In this document: positions 1-7,621 of the stretch, piece after piece
Layout of the letters: each line of letters opens with the position of its first letter
Numbering within the stretch: the stretch's first letter is position 1
Origin: CAYWFP01 sp964457365
GTDB taxonomy: Bacteria; Planctomycetota; SZUA-567
NCBI GenBank assembly: GCA_964457365.1
Contig: CAYWFP010000009.1
Span: 5,219 to 69,218, forward strand
Direction of reading: 5' to 3'
Length of the DNA stretch: 64,000 nt
Position numbers and translations under genes: made by a program
The notes under the pieces: model-generated
Database searches by the model: none
What the model saw: the letters and a program-made list of their open reading frames with translations, nothing else
Told to the model about the DNA's origin: nothing

Positions 1-1652
1 GCAGCCTCGAAGGCGCGCTCGGCCTCTTCCCAGCGTTTCTCCCGCCCCAGTTCCTGCGCCCCGGCCACCGCCGCGCGCAAACGCGAGCGAGCCACCGCGC
101 GCAAGCCTTCGGCCGCTTCGACGCTTTCGCCGTCGGTCATCTCCAGCGCTTCGGCGAATGCCTCCCGGGCACCATCGAAGTCCTGCTTCCGCAACAACGC
201 ATGCCCTCGGGCGATCACCGTCGCGGCAGAATCCTTCTGTCGCATCCTCTCCTCGATCCCGGCCAGCAGTTTGCGCACCTCCTCGTCGTCGCGCAAATCC
301 CGCGCACGCTCGAACGCCGACTTGGCCAGTTCGTATTCCTCGCGCCGGAGCGCCGCCATCCCGTCACGCATGGCGTCGGCGCGCAGCAACGTCTGCATCT
401 GGTTCTGCATCTTTCCGTAGCCGCTCATGCTGAAGAACGCCACCACTCCCAACACCAGCGCCATGACGATCAGCGCTACGTTGAGCCAGAGCGGCAACCC
501 GCTCGCGAGCGCCACCGGCGTCGGCGCGGGACTCGGCGCCTGGGCCGGAGCCGGCGTCGCCGGTGCAGACTCGGCCGGAGCCGGGACAATGGCCGGAGCC
601 GGCGGCGCGCAGTTGTAGTCGGCGTCCGCGGCGGCGCTCGCACTGCCGTTCAGATCGTTCATCGCCACCGTCGCCAGCAGATCCGCGTTCTCGTGTTTGA
701 GATACGTCTCCAGATCCTGCGCCGCCTCGGCAGCTGCAACATAACGCTGCTCCGCCGGCGCCAGCCCCGCGCGGACGATATCGGCCAAGGCCGCGGGAAG
801 CCGGGGCAGACGATCGCGGATGTCGACCGGGCCTTCGTGAACGCGCACGGCCTCGAAGAGCTCGAAGAGCGTCTTCTTTTCGCTGTAAGGCGACGTGCCG
901 CAGAGCAAGCGGTAGAGCACCACCCCGAGGCCGTAGATATCGGCGCGCGCCTCGTCGCCGACTTCCCCGCGCAGCAGTTCGGGCGCGAGATAGCACAACC
1001 GCCGCAGTACGTCGCCGCCGAGTTGAGCGTTGACATCGCGCGTGGCGGCCAGCCCCAGCAGCTTGGTGCAGTAACGCCCGTCGGCGTACTCGCAGACGGC
1101 GATGGTGCCGGGCAGAACGTTGCGGTGAACCAGGCCGTGGCCGTGCAGGGCTTCCAGTCCGCGCGCGAGTTGCAGCCCCACCTCCACGCGCTGGCGCAGC
1201 GTGAACGTCTCGGCCGCCTGCGAAAGTCCGACCAGGCTCCGCATCGGCTCGAGCACCGCGTAGCCGCGTCCGCGATGCCGGCCGCAGGCAAAGACCTTCG
1301 CCAGATGCGGATGGCTCAAGCCAGTCAGCGGCCGCCACTGCGCCACGAAAGCGTCCATGTCGACACCGCTGCGGCTGAGCGCCAGCGTGATCTCGGTCTC
1401 GGGAAACGGCACCTCGACCCTGGTCAAGTGCGGCGCGGCCTCTTCGTACGAGACCGTCTCGCCGCTCTCGGCCACGCGCTCGGCGTACCCCAGTCGCTCG
1501 CGGTGGGTGCCCTTGGCCTTGGCGTAGGCCAGCAGGAGCGCGTAATCGAACTGCTCCGGATCCAATCGCGCGCGGTAGAGATCGCCCATCTCGCTCTCGG
1601 CCAATTTTTCGCGCAACTCGTACAGGCCGTCGATGGTGATCGTATCGGTCAT
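1..1652 (-). CDS. Membrane-anchored Ser/Thr pseudokinase with TPR-like C-terminal region (partial, runs off window)
   Basis: About 550 residues are visible; the C-terminus lies beyond base 1. Residues 1-330 have the shape of a protein kinase: HGLVHRN takes the place of the HRD loop, LAPELLRGE is the APE motif and ADIYGLGVVLY the helix F aspartate. The key residues are missing. There is no VAIK lysine (EITLALSRSG), HRD is HRN, and DFG is replaced by KLLGLA, so phosphotransfer is unlikely. A Pro/Ala-rich linker leads to one membrane helix at about residues 386-409, followed by Ala/Glu-rich helical hairpins resembling TPRs outside the membrane. The ATG follows GGAGG. It overlaps the stop of the small upstream frame as ATGA. 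A scaffold or sensor role is inferred. Confidence 0.85.
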   Translation of the reverse strand, partial: MTDTITIDGLYELREKLAESEMGDLYRARLDPEQFDYALLLAYAKAKGTHRERLGYAERVAESGETVSYEEAAPHLTRVEVPFPETEITLALSRSGVDMDAFVAQWRPLTGLSHPHLAKVFACGRHRGRGYAVLEPMRSLVGLSQAAETFTLRQRVEVGLQLARGLEALHGHGLVHRNVLPGTIAVCEYADGRYCTKLLGLAATRDVNAQLGGDVLRRLCYLAPELLRGEVGDEARADIYGLGVVLYRLLCGTSPYSEKKTLFELFEAVRVHEGPVDIRDRLPRLPAALADIVRAGLAPAEQRYVAAAEAAQDLETYLKHENADLLATVAMNDLNGSASAAADADYNCAPPAPAIVPAPAESAPATPAPAQAPSPAPTPVALASGLPLWLNVALIVMALVLGVVAFFSMSGYGKMQNQMQTLLRADAMRDGMAALRREEYELAKSAFERARDLRDDEEVRKLLAGIEERMRQKDSAATVIARGHALLRKQDFDGAREAFAEALEMTDGESVEAAEGLRAVARSRLRAAVAGAQELGREKRWEEAERAFEA

Positions 1653-1816
1653 GACATCCTCCGCCTGAGCGCCCTCCGTCCGGGCGGCGCCGGCCGCGGC
1701 ACCCACGCCAGCGCCATCAAGCCCGCCCGCCAGCATATCGGCAGCAAGATCCAGAAAACGAGGCGGCTCGTGCGCGACTCCACGGTCCCGATATGCGAGG
1801 CGTCCGCGGTTTTCAT
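1649..1816 (-). CDS. Possible 55-aa single-span membrane protein coupled to the pseudokinase
   Basis: A short frame (ATG at 1816) whose TGA overlaps the pseudokinase start as ATGA, the arrangement expected for translational coupling. Residues 19-38 are hydrophobic and could form one membrane helix. The C-terminus is Pro/Arg-rich and ends in a run of arginines, which would favour a cytoplasmic C-terminus. No good ribosome binding site precedes it and I recognise no family. It fills the otherwise empty gap between the esterase-like gene and the pseudokinase, but chance open frames of this length are common at this GC content. Confidence 0.3.
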   Translation of the reverse strand: MKTADASHIGTVESRTSRLVFWILLPICWRAGLMALAWVPRPAPPGRRALRRRMS

Positions 1817-1828
1817 CCGTGACGAGAG

Positions 1829-3136
1829 CTATCCCCGCTTGAACGCCATAAACTCGCGCGCCATCCTCCCGAAGCTGCTCGATTCGGGAACGACCTCGAT
1901 GATCTCCTCGAGCAGTTCCACCTTGTCGGGACTGAGCTTGCCCTGCCCGTCCCAGAAGGTGCGGAAGTTTTCGGCGAATTCCTCGAAGAGGTCGTTGGCC
2001 TTCTTGTATTCCTTCTCGCGGCTGACGTCCCGGAAGCGTTTCTTCAATTCCCTGCCCTGGTCGAGGCGCTTGATCTGATCGATGAAGATCGGCACGTACC
2101 ACTCCGCCAGTACCGGGTCGTTGTCCATCAATTCGTTCGCCATCTTCACCAGCGCGGCGACGCGCGCGTCGATCTGTGCCTTGAGCTTCTGGGCCTTCTC
2201 CTTGATCGGCGCCTCCAGGTCGTCCTTCCCGAGCAGGCGCTCGAGATATTTCTGCGCGTCGTCGAGTTCCAGTTCGTTCGCCTTCTCGACGATCTTGCGA
2301 AAGTCACGCTCCTCGAAGTCCGGCGCGTAGACGAACGGCGCATACGCGAGGTTCGAACGCGGATACATGCGCGCGGACTCCGCGCAGTCGTCGTTGCTGA
2401 TGGAGTGGCCCTTGCCGGGGGTGTAGTTGAAGAAGAAGTCGGGCGTGCCGTCGTTCAGGAAGACCGCGATGCGGTCGTTGACGCGGCCGGTCTGGCTGTC
2501 GCCGAGGCCGGCCATGTTCCATTCCTTCTCCCCGAGGCCGACGCAGAAGGTCATCGGCAGGTTGCCGACCGCGCTTTTACGCCAGTTCGAACCGTAGAGC
2601 CCGGCGTGAGTAAAGGGGAACTCCTCGTCCTGCCGCTCTTTCTTGGCGTGTTCGTTGTAGAATTCCTCGCACGGCAGCCCCCCGCCGGAGAAGCAGCCGA
2701 TATGCCCGCGGCCGGGGACGACCTTGTAGTCGGCGATGACCTGCGCGATGGCCTCGCGCGCGACCTGCGCCTTGCCCGCGGTATTCTTCATGTTGTCGCC
2801 GTCGGGATATTTCGGATGGATGCCGATCAGGTTGTACGGCTCGCAGAAATGCTTGGCGAACTGGCCGAAATTGCTGTTGTCCGCACAGCCGCCCTGTCCG
2901 CTGAAGAAGAGGTGCAACCCGGCCGGGTTGTCCTCGGAGTAGCTCTTGGGTACGTAGACATGGTAGAAGTAGCCTTCCACCGTCTTGCTCGCGACGGTAT
3001 ACTGCCCCCGCCGGCCGGCGTTCTCCGAGGGCTTCACCTCTTCTTTCTTGCTCCTCCTGCCGGCATACCCCGGCGCGGCCGACGCCAGCAGCGCGACAAA
3101 GATGCCGATACTCCACCCCAGCCAATACTTGCTCAT
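1829..3136 (-). CDS. Secreted alpha/beta-hydrolase (esterase-like) with helical C-terminal region
   Basis: 435 aa. Residues 1-25 form a signal peptide (ending APGYA), so the product is exported. The core at about 45-270 looks like an esterase/PHB-depolymerase-type hydrolase: an HLFFSGQGG oxyanion-like strand, a nucleophile elbow CFSGG and a late histidine in GKGHSIS. The last 150 residues are charged, helical and possibly coiled-coil, which is not part of the usual hydrolase domain. The start was chosen at the ATG after GGGAGGT. The frame is open further upstream, but that part overlaps the dehydrogenase gene. Substrate unknown. It may be co-transcribed with the pseudokinase downstream. Confidence 0.75.
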   Translation of the reverse strand: MSKYWLGWSIGIFVALLASAAPGYAGRRSKKEEVKPSENAGRRGQYTVASKTVEGYFYHVYVPKSYSEDNPAGLHLFFSGQGGCADNSNFGQFAKHFCEPYNLIGIHPKYPDGDNMKNTAGKAQVAREAIAQVIADYKVVPGRGHIGCFSGGGLPCEEFYNEHAKKERQDEEFPFTHAGLYGSNWRKSAVGNLPMTFCVGLGEKEWNMAGLGDSQTGRVNDRIAVFLNDGTPDFFFNYTPGKGHSISNDDCAESARMYPRSNLAYAPFVYAPDFEERDFRKIVEKANELELDDAQKYLERLLGKDDLEAPIKEKAQKLKAQIDARVAALVKMANELMDNDPVLAEWYVPIFIDQIKRLDQGRELKKRFRDVSREKEYKKANDLFEEFAENFRTFWDGQGKLSPDKVELLEEIIEVVPESSSFGRMAREFMAFKRG

Positions 3137-3234
3137 GATATACCTCCCGTGCCTCGCCCTCGCCGGTCCTGCGGATGACGTGAAACCGCGTCTCTCCACC
3201 TCCATACAGGCTCTTTCCTCGGGCGTAACAATCG

Positions 3235-4092
3235 TTATCGCTTGCCGTAGGGGTAGAATCCCTGCCCGCTCTTTCGTCCCAGTTCGCTTCGTTCCACCCG
3301 CTCGGTCAGCGCCGCGCTCGGCCGGATACCGGTAACGGGGACAAGTTCGGCCACCTCGCGCGCGACCGTATCGAGCCCGATGAAATCGGCCAGCGCCAAC
3401 GGTCCCATCGGATGGCCCAGCGCGAGTTTGACCGCCTTGTCGATATCGCGCGGACTGGCCACCCCCGCCTCGACCAGCCGCGCCGCTTCGTTCAGAAACG
3501 GCATGAGCAGGCGGTTGACGATAAAGCCCGGACCGTCGTGCACCTCGACGAACTGCCGCTTCAGACCGGCAAGAAAATCGCGCATCGCGGCGAGTACGGG
3601 CTCCTCGGTCCATTCGGTGCGCACCAACTCGACCAGATTCACCGTCGGCGCGGGGTTCATGAAATGCAGGCCTACGGAACGCGCCCGGCACTGCGGCGGC
3701 AGCGTGCGGACGATTTCGGCAATCGGCAGCGCCGAGGTATTGCTCGCCAGGATCGCCTCCCGGTTCGCCGCCTCGGCAAGGCGTTCGAAGACATTCTGTT
3801 TGACGCCCAGATCCTCGACCACAGCCTCGATAAGCAGCGGCAACGAGGACAATGCCGAGAAATCCGTGCTCGTGACGAGCAGGTTTTCGGCCGCGGTTGC
3901 TTCTTCCGGAGAGATCCGTTTGCGTTTGAGCGCGTTCTGGAGCGCCGCGAGGACCGCTTCGCGTGCGGCGTCGCAAGACGATACCGAACGACCGATCAAG
4001 ACAATCGCAACCCCTTTGCCGACAAGGAATTCGGCAATGCCGCGCGCCATGATGCCGGTGCCCATGATGCCGACGCTGCGGATTTCGCCCAT
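3235..4092 (-). CDS. hbd: 3-hydroxyacyl-CoA (3-hydroxybutyryl-CoA) dehydrogenase
   Basis: 285 aa, the normal length for single-domain enzymes oxidising 3-hydroxyacyl-CoA with NAD. It has an N-terminal Rossmann motif (GIMGTGIMARGIAEF), the active-site Ser in ASNTSALPI, His in GLHFMNPAP and Asn in FIVNRLLMPF, plus the family signature LGHPMGPLALADFIGLD. The start ATG follows GAGGACC. It is driven by the minus-strand promoter at 4127-4155. No other fatty-acid oxidation or butyrate gene is nearby, so the pathway (beta-oxidation, butyrate or polyhydroxybutyrate metabolism) cannot be fixed from context. Confidence 0.92.
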   Translation of the reverse strand: MGEIRSVGIMGTGIMARGIAEFLVGKGVAIVLIGRSVSSCDAAREAVLAALQNALKRKRISPEEATAAENLLVTSTDFSALSSLPLLIEAVVEDLGVKQNVFERLAEAANREAILASNTSALPIAEIVRTLPPQCRARSVGLHFMNPAPTVNLVELVRTEWTEEPVLAAMRDFLAGLKRQFVEVHDGPGFIVNRLLMPFLNEAARLVEAGVASPRDIDKAVKLALGHPMGPLALADFIGLDTVAREVAELVPVTGIRPSAALTERVERSELGRKSGQGFYPYGKR

Positions 4093-4126
4093 GGTTGGTC
4101 CTCGAAAATGCGTGCAGGTTACGTAT

Positions 4127-4155
4127 ATCCTAACCGCTAACACCAGATAAGACAA
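4127..4155 (-). promoter_or_regulatory. sigma70-type promoter for the 3-hydroxyacyl-CoA dehydrogenase
   Basis: On the minus strand, TTGTCT (complement at 4150-4155), a 17-bp spacer and TAGGAT (complement at 4127-4132), about 35 bp upstream of the start codon. The spacing is ideal. Confidence 0.55.
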
Positions 4156-4261
4156 AGCTTTTCATTCATTTTACCGATACTTGCATAATAACGTCCGCGC
4201 ATTTATCGTAAAACCCGATCGCGCGGTTGTCGATGACTTTCTGGCGATGGAGAACGGGAAC

Positions 4262-5509
4262 ATGCTCAGGCATTGGCGTACCGGTCTCGGACTTCTGCTC
4301 GTATTCTTCAGCCTTGCCGGTCCGGCCGCCGGCGGCGAGCAACGCAAACCGGCCGAACCCGTACACGTGCAACTCGACGGCAGCGGCTCGAGCGACGCAG
4401 ACGGCGACAACCTGCAATACTTCTGGCGCCAGATCGACGGGCCGGAGGTGACGCTCTCGAATCCGCGCGCCGCATTCCCGACCTTTTTGGCCAAGAAGTC
4501 CGGCTGTTACCGCTTCGAACTCACCGTCAGCGACGGCCGCAGCGTCAGCGACCCGGCGGTGGTCGAGGTGATTGTCGAGCGGCAGAATATCGCCCCGGTG
4601 GCGCTCATCGTGCCGACGGAGATCAAGGTCAAGCCAGGCCGGGAAGTCGTTATCGACGGCGCCACAAGTTACGACGACGACAACGACCCGCTACGCTATC
4701 GGTGGCGGCAGGTCGCCGGCCCGGCCCTGAACCTGGACGAGGAAGCCGCCGCCCGCCCGCGGCTGGCGTTCACGCCGGTCGAGGAGGGGGGATACGAACT
4801 CGAACTCGTCGTCAACGACGGCCAGGCCGCCAGCATACCCTGCCGGTGCCACGTCACCGTCGAGCGGCCCAACGTCAAACCCATCGCCCGCGTGGTCCAG
4901 CCGCAGAAAGTGGTGATCAGCGTCAAGTCGAAGAAGGAATCGACCCGGCCCGTGGCCATAGCCGAGGCGCGGACGAAGACGCAGGCCCAAACACCGAAGG
5001 CAGCGCCCGCGCCGACTGCCGACACCTTGCCGGCGAAACCGAAGCGCAACGGCCGCCCCATCGCCAAGGCGCCGTCGAACCTCTCGCTCTCGCCCGGGGA
5101 ATCCGCGACCTTGAGCGGCCTCGGCTTCGACCCCGAAGGCACCGCGTTGACGTTCTGCTGGCGCCAGAGCGCGGGGCCGCTGCTGCTGAAGAAGCCGGCC
5201 GCGCGACAGGACCTGACCCTGACGCCGAAGGAGGAAGGCCTCTACATCTTCGAGCTGGTCGTCTCCGACGGCGAGCTGGAGAGCGAACCGGCCACCGTCA
5301 CCCTCACCGTCAGCGGCGACGATATCTTCTCGCCGGAGGCTCCAGCCGAACCGGAGGAGCCGGTCACCGCCGCCGCCCCCGAGGACGCCGCGCGGACCAC
5401 CGGCGTCATCGTCACCGATCTCGACGAGAACGCTCCCCCGCCGGACGACCGCGACGAAGCCAAGCGGCGCGGCTTCCTCAACGGCGTGAAGCGCATCTTC
5501 GACCGCTGA
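4262..5509 (+). CDS. Secreted protein with three PKD-like domains
   Basis: 415 aa from ATG 4262 (GGAG upstream). An in-frame ATG at 4247 is possible but would lengthen the signal peptide n-region. Residues 1-25 are a signal peptide (RTGLGLLLVFFSLAG core). Three Ig-like PKD/REJ-type repeats follow at about 33-105, 106-200 and 260-350, each with the pattern D(G)SxSxDxDxDxLxYxWRQxxGP and ending in YxFELxVxDG. A charged Lys/Ala/Pro linker separates repeats 2 and 3. The acidic tail ends in GFLNGVKRIFDR. PKD domains usually mediate protein or glycan contacts at the cell surface. No catalytic domain is visible. The first gene of a plus-strand run reaching the terminator at 7573. Confidence 0.8.
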   Translation: MLRHWRTGLGLLLVFFSLAGPAAGGEQRKPAEPVHVQLDGSGSSDADGDNLQYFWRQIDGPEVTLSNPRAAFPTFLAKKSGCYRFELTVSDGRSVSDPAVVEVIVERQNIAPVALIVPTEIKVKPGREVVIDGATSYDDDNDPLRYRWRQVAGPALNLDEEAAARPRLAFTPVEEGGYELELVVNDGQAASIPCRCHVTVERPNVKPIARVVQPQKVVISVKSKKESTRPVAIAEARTKTQAQTPKAAPAPTADTLPAKPKRNGRPIAKAPSNLSLSPGESATLSGLGFDPEGTALTFCWRQSAGPLLLKKPAARQDLTLTPKEEGLYIFELVVSDGELESEPATVTLTVSGDDIFSPEAPAEPEEPVTAAAPEDAARTTGVIVTDLDENAPPPDDRDEAKRRGFLNGVKRIFDR

Positions 5510-5573
5510 CCCTGGACAGGCTCTCCCCGGCCGTGATAGACTGGACTGCGGTTCGCCACGAGAAGGACTCCGG

Positions 5574-5849
5574 ATGGATACGCTCGTCGCGGTATTGCTG
5601 ATCCTCTTCGTCGTCGGTGCGCTCTTCTACTTTTTCGTCGTCCACCTCGGCGCCGAGAAGAAGCCCACGGGCGTATCCGACAAGAAGTCCGACACCGCGA
5701 CGCACAAGGGTCCCGAGCACGAGGCGGCGCTGGAAAACTTCCGCCAGACCCACGCGCGGGTGCGCGACGCCAAGAAACAGGTCGAGTCGCTCGTCGAGAA
5801 GGATACCGACAACGCCACCAAGGCGCTGCAGCGGATGATGAAGCGCTAG
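5574..5849 (+). CDS. Small single-span membrane protein
   Basis: 91 aa. Residues 3-25 are one membrane helix (VAVLLILFVVGALFYFFVV), followed by a highly charged Lys/Glu/Asp-rich tail with coiled-coil character ending RMMKR. The ATG follows AAGGA. No family recognised. It lies 64 bp after the PKD protein and 67 bp before the next small membrane protein on the same strand, so joint transcription is plausible. Confidence 0.6.
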   Translation: MDTLVAVLLILFVVGALFYFFVVHLGAEKKPTGVSDKKSDTATHKGPEHEAALENFRQTHARVRDAKKQVESLVEKDTDNATKALQRMMKR

Positions 5850-5916
5850 CCCTCCGCCGGGGGGAGAACAATCCGCTATTGCCTTCGCCAATCGCACCAC
5901 AGCCGCCGGATGCCGC

Positions 5917-6252
5917 ATGACCGACGCGCGCCTGAAAAACCATGTCGATGCCATGCGCGCGGCCGGCCGCGGCGCGTCCTACATCCGCAAGCAGATGCGG
6001 ATCGACGGGTACGAGGAGAGCGAGATCGACGACGCCATCGCCGAGGTCGACCGCGAGTACGAGCAGACGCAGGCGACGAAGCGTTTCCGCCTCCGCCTGC
6101 TCTTTCACGCGCTGACGGCGACCGGCCTGACCGGCACGTTCGTCTGCTATTTCTTCAGCCAATACACCTTTCTCGTCGTCGCCGCGCCCTGGCTGTCCTG
6201 TCTCCTGGTCGGCCTCTTCGGGCTTTTGCTCTACAGCCCGAAACGGGCATGA
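5917..6252 (+). CDS. Small protein with regulatory-type helical N-terminus and two membrane helices
   Basis: 111 aa. Residues 1-50 are helical and charged. The pattern (DAMRAAGRGASYIRKQM, DGYEESEIDDAIAEV) resembles short UBA-like or SHOCT-like helical modules that sit beside membrane spans. Two hydrophobic segments at about 62-80 and 85-106 should form a hairpin in the inner membrane. No family can be named. It ends 36 bp before the beta-propeller gene. Confidence 0.6.
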   Translation: MTDARLKNHVDAMRAAGRGASYIRKQMRIDGYEESEIDDAIAEVDREYEQTQATKRFRLRLLFHALTATGLTGTFVCYFFSQYTFLVVAAPWLSCLLVGLFGLLLYSPKRA

Positions 6253-6288
6253 ATCCGACATCCGCCTTTTTACGGAAGAACCTTCCCC

Positions 6289-7560
6289 ATGAATCTCGAC
6301 GCCGTATTTCCCCGTTACGAAATGTACGATCCGCGCGTTCCGGTCTGGTGCCTCACCCCGCGAAAAGGCGGGTGCATCCACCGCTTCTTCGACACCTCCC
6401 CGATCAGCCCCTCGGGGCGGCACCTCGCGCTCTTCCGCTTTCCGTTCGAGAATCGTCAACCCGAACCCGGCGAGGCGGGCGGGATCGTCCTGATCGACCT
6501 GCGGACCGGCGAGGAGCGCGACGTCGCCTCGACCCGCGGGTGGGAGCCGCAGATGGGAGCGAACCTCAACTGGGGAGGCAGCGACGAGGCGCTCTTCTTC
6601 AACGACGTCGACCCGGAGACCTGGCAGCCCTTCGCCTGGAAGCTGAATCCGCTTACCGGCGCGAAAGAACGCCTGGGCGGCACCGTCTATCACGCCTCCC
6701 CCGACGGCCGCCGGCTGATCTCGGCGAACATGACCGCGATGCGCCGAACCCAGCCGGGCTACGGCGTGCGCGTGCCCGACGAGACGGCGCGGCGGAATAT
6801 CGGCCCCGTTGACGACGACGGTTTCTATCTCACCGACACCGATACCGGCGAATGCCGGCTCTTCGCCTCGATCCGCGCGCTGCTGGAGCAGGCGGATCCG
6901 CCGGTGCGTATCGAGAACCCCGAGCGGCAGGAGATCTACGGCTTCCACGGCAAGTTCAATCCGCAAGGCGACAGGTTGATGCTCAGCCTCCGCTGGTTCC
7001 CCGCAACCGATGCGCCCGTCTTCGATATGTTTTCGCGCGACTTTCCGGCCGTGCGTTACGCCTGGGTGACGGTATCGCTGGACGGCGGATCGGTGCATTG
7101 CGCGGTGGGCCCCGAGCAGTGGGAGAAAGGCGGCCATCACGCCACCTGGTTCCCCGACGGCAGGCGCATCTCGATGAACCTCGATCTCGACCGCGAAGGC
7201 TGCGTGCGCTTCGTCCAGGTCGACGCCGACGGCGCGCATCTGCAGAAGATGCTCGGCCATGTCGTCGGCTCGGGGCATCCGACCGTTCATCCTGACGGCA
7301 AACATCTGCTGACCGACGCCTACGATACCGAGGGCTGCGCCTTCGGCGACGGCACCGTTCCGCTGCGCCGAATCGACCTGCAGAGCGGCGAGGAGACGAC
7401 GCTGGCGCGCATCAACACCGCCCAACCGCAGGCCGATCGCGTGCTGCGGGTCGATCCGCACCCGGCATGGGACCGGAACTGGCGCTACGTGACCTTCAAC
7501 GCTTTCGTGGACGGCACCCGCCGCGTCTACATCGCCGACATGGAGAGCGTCATCGGCTGA
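6289..7560 (+). CDS. Cytoplasmic beta-propeller protein, oligogalacturonide-lyase-like
   Basis: 423 aa with no signal peptide. Repeated blade motifs (SPSGRHLALFRFPF, NWGGSDEALFFNDV, SPDGRRLI, FNPQGDRLMLSL, FPDGRRISMNLDL, HPDGKHLLTDAY, HPAWDRNWRYVTFNAF) indicate a seven-bladed propeller of the TolB/PL22 type. Histidine-rich blades such as GHPTVHPDGKH and HHATWFPDG resemble the Mn-binding site of oligogalacturonate lyases, so breakdown of an unsaturated uronate oligosaccharide is possible but unproven. The gene ends 12 bp before a strong terminator. Confidence 0.65.
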   Translation: MNLDAVFPRYEMYDPRVPVWCLTPRKGGCIHRFFDTSPISPSGRHLALFRFPFENRQPEPGEAGGIVLIDLRTGEERDVASTRGWEPQMGANLNWGGSDEALFFNDVDPETWQPFAWKLNPLTGAKERLGGTVYHASPDGRRLISANMTAMRRTQPGYGVRVPDETARRNIGPVDDDGFYLTDTDTGECRLFASIRALLEQADPPVRIENPERQEIYGFHGKFNPQGDRLMLSLRWFPATDAPVFDMFSRDFPAVRYAWVTVSLDGGSVHCAVGPEQWEKGGHHATWFPDGRRISMNLDLDREGCVRFVQVDADGAHLQKMLGHVVGSGHPTVHPDGKHLLTDAYDTEGCAFGDGTVPLRRIDLQSGEETTLARINTAQPQADRVLRVDPHPAWDRNWRYVTFNAFVDGTRRVYIADMESVIG

Positions 7561-7572
7561 CCCCACATGAAA

Positions 7573-7598
7573 AAGCCCGGGCACACCTGCCCGGGCTT
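7573..7598. terminator. Bidirectional intrinsic terminator
   Basis: An 11-bp perfect stem (AAGCCCGGGCA / TGCCCGGGCTT) with a CACC loop, between the convergent propeller and transketolase genes. A-rich sequence on the 5' side (minus-strand U tract) favours termination of the transketolase transcript. Confidence 0.8.
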
Positions 7599-7621
7599 CT
7601 CGATTTTCCGTGGATTTCCGT

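Noticed and set aside
201..2078. 625-codon open frame on the plus strand
   Set aside because: Antisense to the pseudokinase and esterase-like genes, whose minus-strand frames carry real domain motifs and ribosome sites.
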